NCBI RefSeq assembly: GCF_016901135.1
Contig: NZ_JAFEVL010000045.1
Coordinates: forward strand, 806,001 to 870,000
Direction of reading: 5' to 3'
Origin: Martinezella lusitana
GTDB taxonomy: Bacteria > Pseudomonadota > Alphaproteobacteria > Rhizobiales > Rhizobiaceae
Length of the DNA stretch: 64,000 bases
The notes under the pieces are model-generated. The model was not told the DNA's origin. It did not search any database and was given only the letters and a program-made list of their open reading frames with translations. This document shows positions 56,086-64,000 of the stretch, in pieces (position 1 is the first letter of the stretch; every line of letters starts with the position of its first letter). The position numbers and the translations under genes were made by a program.

Positions 56086-57159
56086 TCAGAGCGAGGCGTC
56101 GGCGGCTGCCTTCATGTAGCTTTCGGTGAAGCGCAGCTTGACGTTTTTACTATCGCCAAGAACCTTGCCATCGGGCATTTCGATGCCGATGACATCGGCG
56201 GAAGCAGCGCCATTGCCAAGCAAGCCCTTCTGGAACAAGAAGTTGCGGACGAGATCCATCGTCTTCGGCAGGCTCGGCGATGCGGTGAAGGCGACGGCGT
56301 CGGCCGGCTTGTCGAAGAGCTTGGTGGCTGCAAGCTGGGCCTCGAAGCCCTTGATATCCGTGCCCGAGGCCGCGCCCATCGCCTCGCGGGCTGCCTTGCC
56401 CTCCGCCGTGTCGGCCTTCATCAGCGCCGCCGTTTCATACCAGATGCCGGCGAGAGCCTTGCCGAAATTCGGGTTGTCCTTGAGCACGTTGCTGTTGGCG
56501 ACCATCAGGTCGATGATCTCGCCCGGCACCTGCGAACTGTCGAACACCTTCTTGGCGGTGGGATCCTCGAGAATGGTGGAGACCAGCGGATTCCAGGTCA
56601 CGACGGCAGAGACATCAGGCGTCTTGTAAGCCGCGACCATGTCGGCATCCGAGGTGTTGACCACCTTCACGTCGCGTTCGGTCAGCTTGATGCTCTCGAG
56701 CGCGCGGGCGAGCAGGTAGTGGGAGACCGAATATTGGACGAGATTGATGTTCTGGCCCTTGATATCGGCAAGGCTTGTCTTGTCCTTGAGGATGACGGCG
56801 TCATTGCCGTTGGAGAAGTCGCCGACGATGACGGCGGTTGTGTCGACGCCACCCGCCGCCGGGATCGAAAGGCCGTCCATGTTGGTGAGCGTCACGGCAT
56901 CGAAGGCGCCTGCCGTGTACTGGTTCATCGACTCGACATAGTCGTTGAACTGTGTGACCTCGATATTGATGCCGTATTTGTCGGCCCATTTCTTGACGAT
57001 GCCGTGGTCGGCGGCATAGCCCCAGGGCATCCAGCCGACATAGATCGACCAGGCGACCTTGAAGCTGGTCTTGGGTGCGGCGCTGGCGGCGGAGCCAAGC
57101 CCGAGAGCCAGCGATACCGAAAGAGCGGTTACGGAAAGGATCTTCGAAAAAGTCTGCAT
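56086..57159 (-). CDS. NitT/TauT-type ABC transporter binding protein (guanidine import)
   Basis: 357 residues with a Sec signal peptide ending near ASA, residue 27. The mature N-terminus TSFKVAWSIYVGWMPWGYA and VTLTNMDGLSIPAAGGVDTT are characteristic of the taurine/nitrate-type binding proteins found in urea-carboxylase operons. ATG 57159 lies 7 nt after AGGGG; the TTG at 57186 lies inside the riboswitch terminator and is rejected. Ligand inferred to be guanidine from the riboswitch. Confidence 0.9.
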   Translation of the reverse strand: MQTFSKILSVTALSVSLALGLGSAASAAPKTSFKVAWSIYVGWMPWGYAADHGIVKKWADKYGINIEVTQFNDYVESMNQYTAGAFDAVTLTNMDGLSIPAAGGVDTTAVIVGDFSNGNDAVILKDKTSLADIKGQNINLVQYSVSHYLLARALESIKLTERDVKVVNTSDADMVAAYKTPDVSAVVTWNPLVSTILEDPTAKKVFDSSQVPGEIIDLMVANSNVLKDNPNFGKALAGIWYETAALMKADTAEGKAAREAMGAASGTDIKGFEAQLAATKLFDKPADAVAFTASPSLPKTMDLVRNFLFQKGLLGNGAASADVIGIEMPDGKVLGDSKNVKLRFTESYMKAAADASL

Positions 57160-57182
57160 AGAAATTCCCCTTTTGCTTTTCG

Positions 57183-57223
57183 TCAAAAGGGATCGGCAAT
57201 GACCATCGCGCCGCCAATCCCTT
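57183..57223 (-). terminator. Riboswitch-linked intrinsic terminator (expression platform)
   Basis: On the minus strand AAGGGATTGGC pairs with GCCGATCCCTT across a 15-nt loop (one G-U pair, 11-bp stem), and TTTT overlaps and follows the 3' arm. Its 5' arm starts within the 3' strand of riboswitch helix P1 (AGCCAA overlaps AAGGGAT), so ligand-stabilised P1 and the terminator base compete. It ends 24 nt before the binding-protein ATG. Confidence 0.75.
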
Positions 57224-57340
57224 GGCTTACGAGGTCTCCCGGGCTTTTATCCCGCCGTGCATCCGGTGGGATTTCTCTCCCGACCGGTGGCGGCTCTCGG
57301 ACCAGTCACGCTCCCTATAGGAGCGCCGGAACCCTAGCCA
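57223..57340 (-). ncRNA. Guanidine-I riboswitch (ykkC class)
   Basis: Conserved blocks in order on the minus strand: CTAGGGTTCCG (57337-57327), ACTGGTCCGAGAG (57306-57294), and GGGATAAAAGCCCGGGAGA (57253-57235). P1 is closed by TGGCT (57340-57336) and AGCCA (57227-57223). A GC-rich hairpin (CGCTCCTATAGGGAGCG) lies between the first two blocks. All landmarks of the ykkC guanidine-I aptamer are present. It binds free guanidine and should allow read-through into the transport and degradation genes. Confidence 0.95.
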
Positions 57341-57359
57341 CCAACTCGAGAATGATAAC

Positions 57360-57374
57360 GCAAGCGGCGTGCCA
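57360..57374 (-). promoter_or_regulatory. Sigma-54 (RpoN) promoter of the guanidine operon
   Basis: TGGCACGCCGCTTGC on the minus strand matches the RpoN consensus TGGCAC-N5-TTGC, with GG and GC exactly 10 nt apart. The predicted start of transcription (about 57348) falls 8 nt before the first base of riboswitch helix P1, a striking positional fit. Confidence 0.75.
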
Positions 57375-57445
57375 AATTACAACTCATTGATTTTATTTGG
57401 TGATGTGGCTGAGCGGCAATTTCTGAAATCAATAGTGCATGCACT

Positions 57446-57462
57446 TGCGCGAAAAATGTGCA
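57446..57462 (-). promoter_or_regulatory. NtrC-like enhancer site upstream of the sigma-54 promoter
   Basis: TGCGCGAAAAATGTGCA (plus-strand reading) fits TGCAC-N7-GTGCA with one mismatch, centred about 106 nt upstream of the predicted start, where NtrC enhancers normally lie. A second dyad, AGTGCATGCACT (57434-57445), sits beside it. The remaining stretch to the hydrolase ATG at 57629 shows no gene. Confidence 0.5.
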
Positions 57463-57628
57463 GTTTCTGGCGAATCTTCCGGCAATGTGCCGCTGTCGGT
57501 ATTGGCCGCTGCTCGTTGAGCAACCCGACCTCATGTCGTCGTTGTGGCGGCTTTGGCCGTAAGAGGATAAGTGGCCTGCGGTGGGATTGTGCTATTGCTC
57601 GACAATCCCAACGGAACGAGGATTTCAG

Positions 57629-58549
57629 ATGGATTCTCCGCAGCGCCCCATGCCGACCGAGGCGGGTATCTTGCAGTTCATGGAGATCTGCGATTCCTTT
57701 TATCCACCGGACGCGGTGACGGCTTCCATCGGACAGCAACGCCAATGGTATGACGCGCTGTGCGCTCGCTTCGACCGACCATTGCCTGATGGCATGCGCA
57801 TGCGCGATGAGCTTGTGTCGGGAACGATTCCGGTCAGGCGCTATCATCCTGCTGACATCCGCACCGCAACCTGGCTGCTCTATCTTCACGGCGGCGGCTT
57901 CGTCGTCGGCTCGCTCGAAAGCCACCACGCAATTTGCGCCGAGATTGCCGACTATGTCGGAGCAGAGCTTATCTCTGTCGACTATCGTCTTGCCCCGGAG
58001 CATCGCTGGCCGGCGCAGACGGATGATTGTTTCACCGTTCTCGGGCAATTGCTTGCCGAGGGAAAGACCGTCGTGCTGATCGGTGACAGCGCCGGTGGCA
58101 ATCTGGCGGCTGGATTGGCCGTCCGCGCGAAGGCCGAGGGTCTTTCGGGGATTGCAGGCCAGATTCTCATCTATCCCGCGCTCGGCGGCGATCTCGTCTC
58201 CGGTTCCTATCAGGAGATGGCGGATGCGCCGGGGCTGACGACCGCCGATGTCGGCTACTACCGCAGAGTCTTGCGGGCTCCGACAGGCAACCCCGTTGCC
58301 GAGCCGCTTGCCTCGCAATCGGTCGCAGGCCTTCCGCCCGCCTTCATCACGGTGGCGCATTTCGATCCGCTGCGCGACGACGGTCGCAACTATGCGGCAA
58401 GGCTGGCGCAGGCGGGCGTCGAGGTCTGGTTCCGCGAGGAACCGCAGATGGTGCATGCCTGGCTGCGGGCGAGACATATGAGCGACGGCGCACGTGCCGG
58501 CTTTGCCGCCATATGCGCTGCGGCGAGCCGGTTCGCGGGCTCCCGCTGA
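57629..58549 (+). CDS. Alpha/beta hydrolase, HSL-family esterase
   Basis: 306 residues. Oxyanion motif LHGGGFVVGS near residue 85, nucleophile elbow IGDSAGGNLAAG near residue 155, then the acid in AHFDPLRDDG and the histidine in MVHAW. Typical of hormone-sensitive-lipase-type bacterial esterases. ATG 57629 is preceded by ACGAGG; a longer frame to 57581 lacks an RBS. Divergent from the guanidine operon and tail-to-tail with the CocE gene. Substrate unknown. Confidence 0.87.
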   Translation: MDSPQRPMPTEAGILQFMEICDSFYPPDAVTASIGQQRQWYDALCARFDRPLPDGMRMRDELVSGTIPVRRYHPADIRTATWLLYLHGGGFVVGSLESHHAICAEIADYVGAELISVDYRLAPEHRWPAQTDDCFTVLGQLLAEGKTVVLIGDSAGGNLAAGLAVRAKAEGLSGIAGQILIYPALGGDLVSGSYQEMADAPGLTTADVGYYRRVLRAPTGNPVAEPLASQSVAGLPPAFITVAHFDPLRDDGRNYAARLAQAGVEVWFREEPQMVHAWLRARHMSDGARAGFAAICAAASRFAGSR

Positions 58550-58550
58550 T

Positions 58551-60554
58551 TTACATCAGGTCGCGCGGGATACGGGTCTCTTCGAATACCTTCCTGAAAA
58601 CCTGCGTCTCGCCTTCATAGGCGGTGACGGAGGCGCTGATGATCCAGTCCGTTGCAGTGCAGGATATCGCCGATGTCGCAACCGTCCGAACAAACCAGTC
58701 AGGGCGTTGCATGTCGCATGTCCAGGTCGAAATACCCTTCATCGACAGCGGATCGTCCGGTGCGATCGACCATACTTCTTCACGCAGCTGGCGCGTGGAA
58801 AGACCTGTACCGGGATGTTCAAAAAGTCCAGTATCCTCATGAATTTCATAGTGAGTTTGACCCGCCGAAAGGTCGCGCACCACCTGCCGTTTCGTCGAGG
58901 CTGGCGCATGCTCGATGTATTTCGGCAGCGGATCCGGATTATCGGGCTGCTTCAAGTCGATGACGTCATGCGCCCCCAGCTTTGGCAGGCCGAGGCCGAC
59001 AGAGGCTAGGTCGATCGTCAGGCCCGGATCTTCCGGCGGCGGCAAGACCATCGGCCAGTAGGCCGTCGACAGGGACAGGCGAATGCGATGACCCTTGCGG
59101 AAGCGGTAGCCGCAGGTATCGAGCGTCAGCGTGACCCTGGTCCGTTCGCCCTTGCTCAGCGGCTCGGGCTCGGCATTGCTGTTGCGATGGGCGAGATTGA
59201 GCACGCCAAAGGAGACGCGCGTCGCCGTGCCGTCCGGATGGATGTCGACAAGTCTTGCGCAGAGATTTGCCGTTTCCGCGTCGCATCGAAGCGTCAATGC
59301 AAGCACCGGGCGTCCCAGATAATCGTGATCCTCTGCAAGCGGCGGCGTCTGGAAGGTGAGGGAGCCGGCATCGTCGAGGCGCTGATCGATCGCCATTTCC
59401 ACATCTGATTTCAAGGTGAACCACTCGCCCGAGGCCGTGCCCGTATCGAGCGGCGAGCGCAGATAGATGGGATGTTCCGGCGCATGCGGGATCGGCATGC
59501 CTTCCATCAGCGTGCCGAACTGCTCGACATAGAAGCACTGCATATCAGGCTTTTGCCATTCCGGCTTAGCGATCCAGAATCCAGGGTCGAAATCGCGGCG
59601 TGTTGCGGGTTTTATGGCGTCGAGAATATAAGCGCGCACTGGCGGTATGCTTTCTGCTCCATTCTGGTCGCCACGCAGCCAGCGGCTCCACCAGACGATC
59701 GCCTCGCCGTGAAAGTCGGTCCGCGGCTTCGGCCAGGCGAAATGCGGATATTTGTGGACCCAGGGGCCGATCAGCGCCTTTGCTGTGTCGCCGAGTCCCT
59801 CGACGGCCATCAGCGGTGTATTGCGATAGCCATCCGCCCAGCCGGCGATGACGAGAGCGGGAATATCGAACTCCGCGAAATTCTCGCAAATGGAGCCATG
59901 CCGCCAGAAGTCGTCACGGCGTTGATGCTGAAGCCATTCCTCCATGAAGAAGGGCTCTTGTTCCAGCCGCTCTAACCACATCTCCCGCCAGCGATCGCCG
60001 ACGATGGCCGGATCGGGCGAGCGTGATTGATAGCCGAGCATGGTCGCCGCCCAGGAGAGTTGGGCGGAGAGGTGGCAGCCATTCTTGTAATGGATGTCGT
60101 CGTTGTAGCGGTCGACGGTGGAGGCGATCGATATGACAGCCTTCAGCGACGGCGGCTTCAAGGCGGCGACCTGCAGGCAGTTGAAGCCGCCCCAGGAAAT
60201 GCCCATCATGCCGACCGAGCCGTTGGACCAGGGTTGCGCCGCGATCCAGGCGATCAGTTCGCAGCCATTGGCAAGCTCGAGCTCTGTATATTCGCCATCG
60301 ATGATGCCGTCGGATTCGCCGGAGCCTCTTATATCGACACGCACGCCGGCGATGCCGGCAGCGGCAAAGACCGGGTAGGTCGATTCATCCCGAGGGCTCG
60401 TTCCGTCCTGTTTGCGATAGGGCAGGAATTCGAAGACGGCGGGAACGGGATCGCTGTCTGCGCCATCGGGCATCCAGATGCGCGCCGCCAGGCGCGTGCC
60501 GTCCTTGAGGGTGATCCAGTGATTTTCGATGGTGGTGAAGCTGCGGTCGGTCAT
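58551..60554 (-). CDS. CocE/NonD family hydrolase (X-Pro dipeptidyl-peptidase S15-like)
   Basis: 667 residues. N-terminal alpha/beta-hydrolase with nucleophile elbow GMMGISWGGFNC near residue 120 and a helical cap (FFMEEWLQHQRRDDFWRH), then a C-terminal jelly-roll (CGYRFRKGHRIRLSLSTAYWP). Acts on acyl esters or N-terminal X-Pro peptides in characterised members. ATG 60554 has GGAA 8 nt upstream; 60563 is an alternative. It lies downstream of a dipeptide-type ABC importer on the same strand, so it probably processes the imported compound. No signal peptide seen. Confidence 0.88.
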   Translation of the reverse strand: MTDRSFTTIENHWITLKDGTRLAARIWMPDGADSDPVPAVFEFLPYRKQDGTSPRDESTYPVFAAAGIAGVRVDIRGSGESDGIIDGEYTELELANGCELIAWIAAQPWSNGSVGMMGISWGGFNCLQVAALKPPSLKAVISIASTVDRYNDDIHYKNGCHLSAQLSWAATMLGYQSRSPDPAIVGDRWREMWLERLEQEPFFMEEWLQHQRRDDFWRHGSICENFAEFDIPALVIAGWADGYRNTPLMAVEGLGDTAKALIGPWVHKYPHFAWPKPRTDFHGEAIVWWSRWLRGDQNGAESIPPVRAYILDAIKPATRRDFDPGFWIAKPEWQKPDMQCFYVEQFGTLMEGMPIPHAPEHPIYLRSPLDTGTASGEWFTLKSDVEMAIDQRLDDAGSLTFQTPPLAEDHDYLGRPVLALTLRCDAETANLCARLVDIHPDGTATRVSFGVLNLAHRNSNAEPEPLSKGERTRVTLTLDTCGYRFRKGHRIRLSLSTAYWPMVLPPPEDPGLTIDLASVGLGLPKLGAHDVIDLKQPDNPDPLPKYIEHAPASTKRQVVRDLSAGQTHYEIHEDTGLFEHPGTGLSTRQLREEVWSIAPDDPLSMKGISTWTCDMQRPDWFVRTVATSAISCTATDWIISASVTAYEGETQVFRKVFEETRIPRDLM

Positions 60555-60618
60555 GCGTTCCATTCCGGGTATTGCAGGCAGGATTAAGATTGAGTGGAGG
60601 CCTTGAGATGTCGAGTCT

Positions 60619-62250
60619 TCAGTTTCCGGCGCTCTCCATCCTGCGGGTTGTCAGCACGCGCTCGAGCCAGCCGATTTCCATTTCGGGCACGGATTTCAGA
60701 AGCAGGTCCGTGTAGTCGTCGAAAGGCGGCGACAGCGCCTGTGATTTCGGCCCGAAGCGAACGAGCTTGCCGCGATGCATGACGGCGACGCTGTCGGCGA
60801 TGGCGCGCACGATGGCGATATCATGCGTGATGAAGATGTAGGAGAGCTGGGCTTCCTCCTGCAGTCTCAGGAGCAGTTTCAGAATGCCTTCGGCAACGAG
60901 TGGATCGAGCGCCGAGGTCGGCTCGTCGCAAAGGATGAGCTCCGGCTTGGCGGCAAGCGCACGCGCGATTGCGACGCGCTGCTTCTGGCCGCCGGAAAGC
61001 TCGGCCGGATAACGGTCGACGAAACCGGTGCCCATCTCAATCTGATCGAGCAGTTCCTTCACGCGCGCCGTCTTCGCCGCGCCGTGCAGACCGTCATAAA
61101 AGGTCAGCGGGCGGCCGATGATGTCGCGCACGGTCTGGCGGGGGTTCATGGCGGTGTCGGCCATCTGGTAGATCAGCTGTATCCGCCGCAATTCCTCGCG
61201 CGAGCGGTTCTTCAAGGCCGGCGTCAGCGGTTTGCCGTCGAAGGAAATCCGCCCGTCGCTCGGCGGCAGCAGGCCGGTGATGACGCGGGCAAGCGTCGAT
61301 TTGCCGGATCCGGATTCACCGACAACCGCCAGTGTCTGACCTTTTGGTACATGTAGAGAAACATCGTGCAATACCTTGAAACCGTTTGAATATTGCGCGT
61401 TGATATTCTCGATTTTCAGAAGCGCTCCCGATTGATCGGCGGTTTCCTCTCTCGCCGCCTGGCGGACATTGACGAGTGCGCGGGTGTAATCCTGTCGCGG
61501 CGCCTCGATGATCTGCTGCACGCTGCCGTACTCCACTTGTCTGCCGTATCGCAGCACCATGATGTCGTCGGAGATCTGGGCGACGACGGCAAGGTCGTGG
61601 GTGATATAGAGTGCCGCCGTATGCGTTTCCTCGATGGCATGCTTGATGGCCGCCAGCACGTCGATCTGCGTCGTCACGTCGAGCGCGGTTGTGGGTTCGT
61701 CGAAGACGATCAGTTCGGGGTTGGAGCAGAGCGCCATGGCCGTCATGGCGCGCTGAAGCTGGCCGCCGGAGACCTGATGCGGATAACGCTCGCCGAATGT
61801 TTCCGGATTGGGCAGGCCGAGCACACGGAAGAGATAAAGCGCACGCTTCCTGGCCTCGTCCTTCGTCATCAGCCGGTGCTTGACGGAGGCTTCGATCACC
61901 TGATCGCCCAGCCTGTGCGCCGGATTGAAGGCGGCTGCTGCCGACTGCGCGACATAGCAGACGCGGGCACCGCGGATCTTGCGGATGCCGGATTTGCCGA
62001 GCGGCAGGATGTCGACGCCGTCGAGCAGCACCTGGCCGCCGGTGATCTCGGCGCCGCCGCGGCCATAGGCCAGCGCGGAGAGACCGATGGTGGACTTGCC
62101 GGCGCCGGATTCGCCGATCAGCCCGAGCACCTTGCCCTTCTTGAGATCGAAGGACACGCCGTCGACGATGGTGACGCGTTTCGGCGGCTCGCCCGGCGGA
62201 TAGCTGGTGGCCTCGATCTTGAGATCGCGAACGGAAAGAAGCTCAGGCAT
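60619..62250 (-). CDS. Dipeptide-type ABC transporter ATPase, two fused nucleotide-binding domains
   Basis: 543 residues containing DppD-like and DppF-like halves. First half: GESGAGKSTIGLSALA, VSGGQLQRAMTAMAL, LIVFDEPTTALDVT; second half: GESGSGKSTLARVI, LSGGQKQRVAIARALA, LILCDEPTSALDPL. Start at ATG 62250, 8 nt after GGGAGG, overlapping the permease stop by 8 nt. Such fusions occur in GsiA-like importers. Only one ATPase gene is therefore needed for the two permeases upstream. Confidence 0.92.
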   Translation of the reverse strand: MPELLSVRDLKIEATSYPPGEPPKRVTIVDGVSFDLKKGKVLGLIGESGAGKSTIGLSALAYGRGGAEITGGQVLLDGVDILPLGKSGIRKIRGARVCYVAQSAAAAFNPAHRLGDQVIEASVKHRLMTKDEARKRALYLFRVLGLPNPETFGERYPHQVSGGQLQRAMTAMALCSNPELIVFDEPTTALDVTTQIDVLAAIKHAIEETHTAALYITHDLAVVAQISDDIMVLRYGRQVEYGSVQQIIEAPRQDYTRALVNVRQAAREETADQSGALLKIENINAQYSNGFKVLHDVSLHVPKGQTLAVVGESGSGKSTLARVITGLLPPSDGRISFDGKPLTPALKNRSREELRRIQLIYQMADTAMNPRQTVRDIIGRPLTFYDGLHGAAKTARVKELLDQIEMGTGFVDRYPAELSGGQKQRVAIARALAAKPELILCDEPTSALDPLVAEGILKLLLRLQEEAQLSYIFITHDIAIVRAIADSVAVMHRGKLVRFGPKSQALSPPFDDYTDLLLKSVPEMEIGWLERVLTTRRMESAGN

Positions 62251-63070
62251 CGCCACGCCCTCCCTTGAGGCTGGAGGTGCGCTTCAAGAGCCAGTCGACC
62301 ACCAGATTGACACAGACTGCGAGCGCCGCGATCGCGGAGCCCGGTACGAGAGCGGCGGAGATGCCGAAGATGATGCCGTCCTTATTGTCCTTGACCATGC
62401 CGCCCCAGTCGGCGGCCGGCGGCTGGATGCCGAGGCCGAGGAAGGACAGGGTGGAGAGGAACAGGATCGAGAAGGCAAAGCGCAGGCCGAATTCCGCCAG
62501 CAGCGGCGAAAGGGTGTTCGGCAGGATCTCGTGGAAGATGATCCAGATCCTGCCTTCGCCGCGCAGCTTGGCGGCCTCGACGAATTCCATGACTGCGACA
62601 TCGAGCGCCACGGCACGGCCGAGGCGGTAGACGCGGGTGGAATCGAGGATGGCCATGACCAGGATCAGCACGATCAGGTTCTGCGGCAGCACCGCCAGCA
62701 CCACAAGCGCGAAGATCAGCGTCGGGATCGACATCATCAGGTCGTTGAAGCGTGAGAAGATCGTGTCGATCAGCCCGCGCGAAACGGCGGCGGTAAAGCT
62801 CAGGATGATGCCGAGCGAGAAGGAGATGATCGTCGCTGTCAGCGCGACGAACAGCGTCGTGCGAGTGCCATAGATCAGACGCGACAGGATATCGCGGCCG
62901 AGATTGTCGAGGCCGAAGAAATAGTTGGCGTCGGCCGGTGCCCAGACGTCGCCGACGACCTGGGTCTCGCCGTAGGGCGCAATCCAAGGGGCGAAGACGG
63001 CGCAGATGAACGCGAGCAGGATGCCGAGAATACCGATCCATGCGGTGATGGGGATCTCTCTCAATCTCAT
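62243..63070 (-). CDS. Dipeptide-type ABC transporter permease (DppC-like)
   Basis: 275 residues. FGLDNLGRDILSRLIYGTR near residue 50, the ATPase-contact loop EFVEAAKLRGEGRIWIIF and STLSFLGLGIQPPAADWGG are DppC signatures. It overlaps the upstream permease by 4 nt. With the fused ATPase and the DppB-like protein it forms an importer whose binding-protein gene must lie beyond the window. Confidence 0.9.
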   Translation of the reverse strand: MRLREIPITAWIGILGILLAFICAVFAPWIAPYGETQVVGDVWAPADANYFFGLDNLGRDILSRLIYGTRTTLFVALTATIISFSLGIILSFTAAVSRGLIDTIFSRFNDLMMSIPTLIFALVVLAVLPQNLIVLILVMAILDSTRVYRLGRAVALDVAVMEFVEAAKLRGEGRIWIIFHEILPNTLSPLLAEFGLRFAFSILFLSTLSFLGLGIQPPAADWGGMVKDNKDGIIFGISAALVPGSAIAALAVCVNLVVDWLLKRTSSLKGGRGDA

Positions 63071-64000
63071 CGTGGATGCCTCAGACGTGGGTTGGCGACG
63101 ATCGCCAGAATATCGGCGGTCATGTTGAGGAAGATGTAGACGGCGGCAAAGATCAACCCGCAGGCCTGGACAACAGGCATATCGCGCACGGTGACTGCAT
63201 CGACCATGTACTGGCCCATGCCGGGATAGACGAAGACCACTTCGACAACCACGACACCGACGATGAGATAGGCAAGGTTCAGAGCTATGACGTTGATGAT
63301 CGGGGCCAGCGCATTGGGTGCCGCGTGCTTGACGATGGCGCGGAAGGCGGACAGCCCCTTGAGCTCAGCCGTTTCCATGTAGGCCGACGACATGACCGAG
63401 AGGATGGCGGCACGGGTCATGCGCATCATGTGGGCGAGCACGACCAGCACCAGGGTCGCGGTCGGCAGGGCGATCGCCTGCAACCGGTCCATGAGGCCCA
63501 TGCCTTCATAGACGGTGGCGGGAAAGGTCGCCACGCCGAACTTGACGGCGAAGAACAGGATAAGGAGGTAGCCGATGAAGAATTCCGGCAAGGAGATCGC
63601 CGCCAGCGAAACGACATTGATGATCTTGTCGGGCATGCGGTTCCTGAAATGCACCGCCAGCATGCCGAGGCCGACTGCGAGCGGCACGGAGATCAGCGCG
63701 GCGAAACCGGCCAGAAACAGTGAATTGCCGAGCCGCTTGCCGATCTGTTCGCTCACGGAATTCTTGCTGGCCCAGGATGTACCGAAGTCGCCCTGCACGG
63801 CGTTGCCGAGCCATTCCACATAGCGGGTGACGACCGGCCGGTTGAGGCCGAGATCGGCGCGGATGTTGGCAACCGCCTGTGGCGTTGCCGACTGGCCGAG
63901 ATAGGTGGTCGCGAAATCGCCCGGCAGGGCTTCGAGGCCGCCGAAGATCAGAATGGACACCGCAAACAGCAGGACGATGCTGAGCAGGCAGCGCTCGATA
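63067..64000 (-). CDS. Dipeptide-type ABC transporter permease (DppB-like), 5' partial
   Basis: The frame stays open to the window edge: residues IERCLLSIVLLFAVSILIFG form the first membrane helix, so the GTG at 63960 is internal and the true start lies outside. Motifs: GDFATTYLG, LGLNRPVVTRYVEWLGNAVQGDFG, and the loop METAELKGLSAFRAIVKHA. About 310 codons are visible, nearly the full length of a DppB-type permease. Confidence 0.88.
   Translation of the reverse strand, partial: IERCLLSIVLLFAVSILIFGGLEALPGDFATTYLGQSATPQAVANIRADLGLNRPVVTRYVEWLGNAVQGDFGTSWASKNSVSEQIGKRLGNSLFLAGFAALISVPLAVGLGMLAVHFRNRMPDKIINVVSLAAISLPEFFIGYLLILFFAVKFGVATFPATVYEGMGLMDRLQAIALPTATLVLVVLAHMMRMTRAAILSVMSSAYMETAELKGLSAFRAIVKHAAPNALAPIINVIALNLAYLIVGVVVVEVVFVYPGMGQYMVDAVTVRDMPVVQACGLIFAAVYIFLNMTADILAIVANPRLRHPR

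Noticed and set aside
57157..57186. Extended N-terminus of the guanidine-binding protein from a TTG at 57186
   Set aside because: The TTG lies within the terminator 3' arm/U-run, and adding these residues breaks the signal peptide; the ATG at 57159 has a proper AGGGG site.

Overview
The window is high-GC, gene-dense DNA from an alphaproteobacterium, most likely a member of the Rhizobiaceae (Rhizobium/Agrobacterium type). This is inferred from the large number of ABC uptake systems paired with small catabolic gene sets, the many LysR-free single-regulator cassettes (GntR, TetR, AraC, MocR), the strong GGAG-type ribosome binding sites and the 4-nt ATGA gene overlaps. No rRNA, tRNA, insertion sequence, phage gene or CRISPR array was seen. 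The density of transport/catabolism cassettes would fit a secondary replicon, but nothing here proves that.

Layout. 2-12155 (+): a catabolic cluster with a CoA-transferase (cut by the window start), enoyl-CoA hydratase, aldehyde dehydrogenase, a complete CUT1-type sugar ABC importer, two GMC flavin oxidoreductases and an SDR; substrate unknown. 12215-18366 (-): a Zn/Cd/Pb P-type ATPase behind a textbook MerR-family operator, a TetR/quinone-oxidoreductase pair, an ArsB-type pump and a universal stress protein. 18856-25279 (+): cydDCABX, a cytochrome bd oxidase with its maturation exporter and the 40-residue CydX. 25577-27598 (+): a MocR regulator and a DUF983 membrane protein that share a DNA half-site. 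27836-33113 (+): a quinate/shikimate module (MHS transporter, 3-dehydroshikimate dehydratase fused to an HPPD-like domain, TetR regulator, shikimate dehydrogenase) with two near-identical operator-containing promoters.

33237-40431 (+): a GntR regulator, an oligopeptide-type ABC importer and a dihydrodipicolinate-synthase-family lyase/aldolase in one operon. 40661-47361 (+): an AraC regulator, a CUT2 sugar importer, ribitol 2-dehydrogenase and a D-ribulokinase-like FGGY kinase, i.e. ribitol uptake and catabolism. 47405-57462 (-): a guanidine-utilisation operon. It has a NitT/TauT-type importer, two DUF1989 proteins (carboxyguanidine deiminase subunits), a biotin-dependent guanidine/urea carboxylase, allophanate hydrolase and possibly a 43-residue ORF. 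It is preceded by a guanidine-I (ykkC) riboswitch with a terminator, and just upstream of that by a sigma-54 promoter and an NtrC-like site. 57629-64000: an HSL-family esterase (+), then a minus-strand CocE/NonD hydrolase with a dipeptide-type ABC importer that runs off the window end.

The most notable system is the guanidine operon. Its control region appears to stack nitrogen-status control of initiation (sigma-54/NtrC) on guanidine-gated elongation (riboswitch plus terminator). The paired TetR operators of the quinate/shikimate module and the MocR half-sites are the next most useful regulatory leads.
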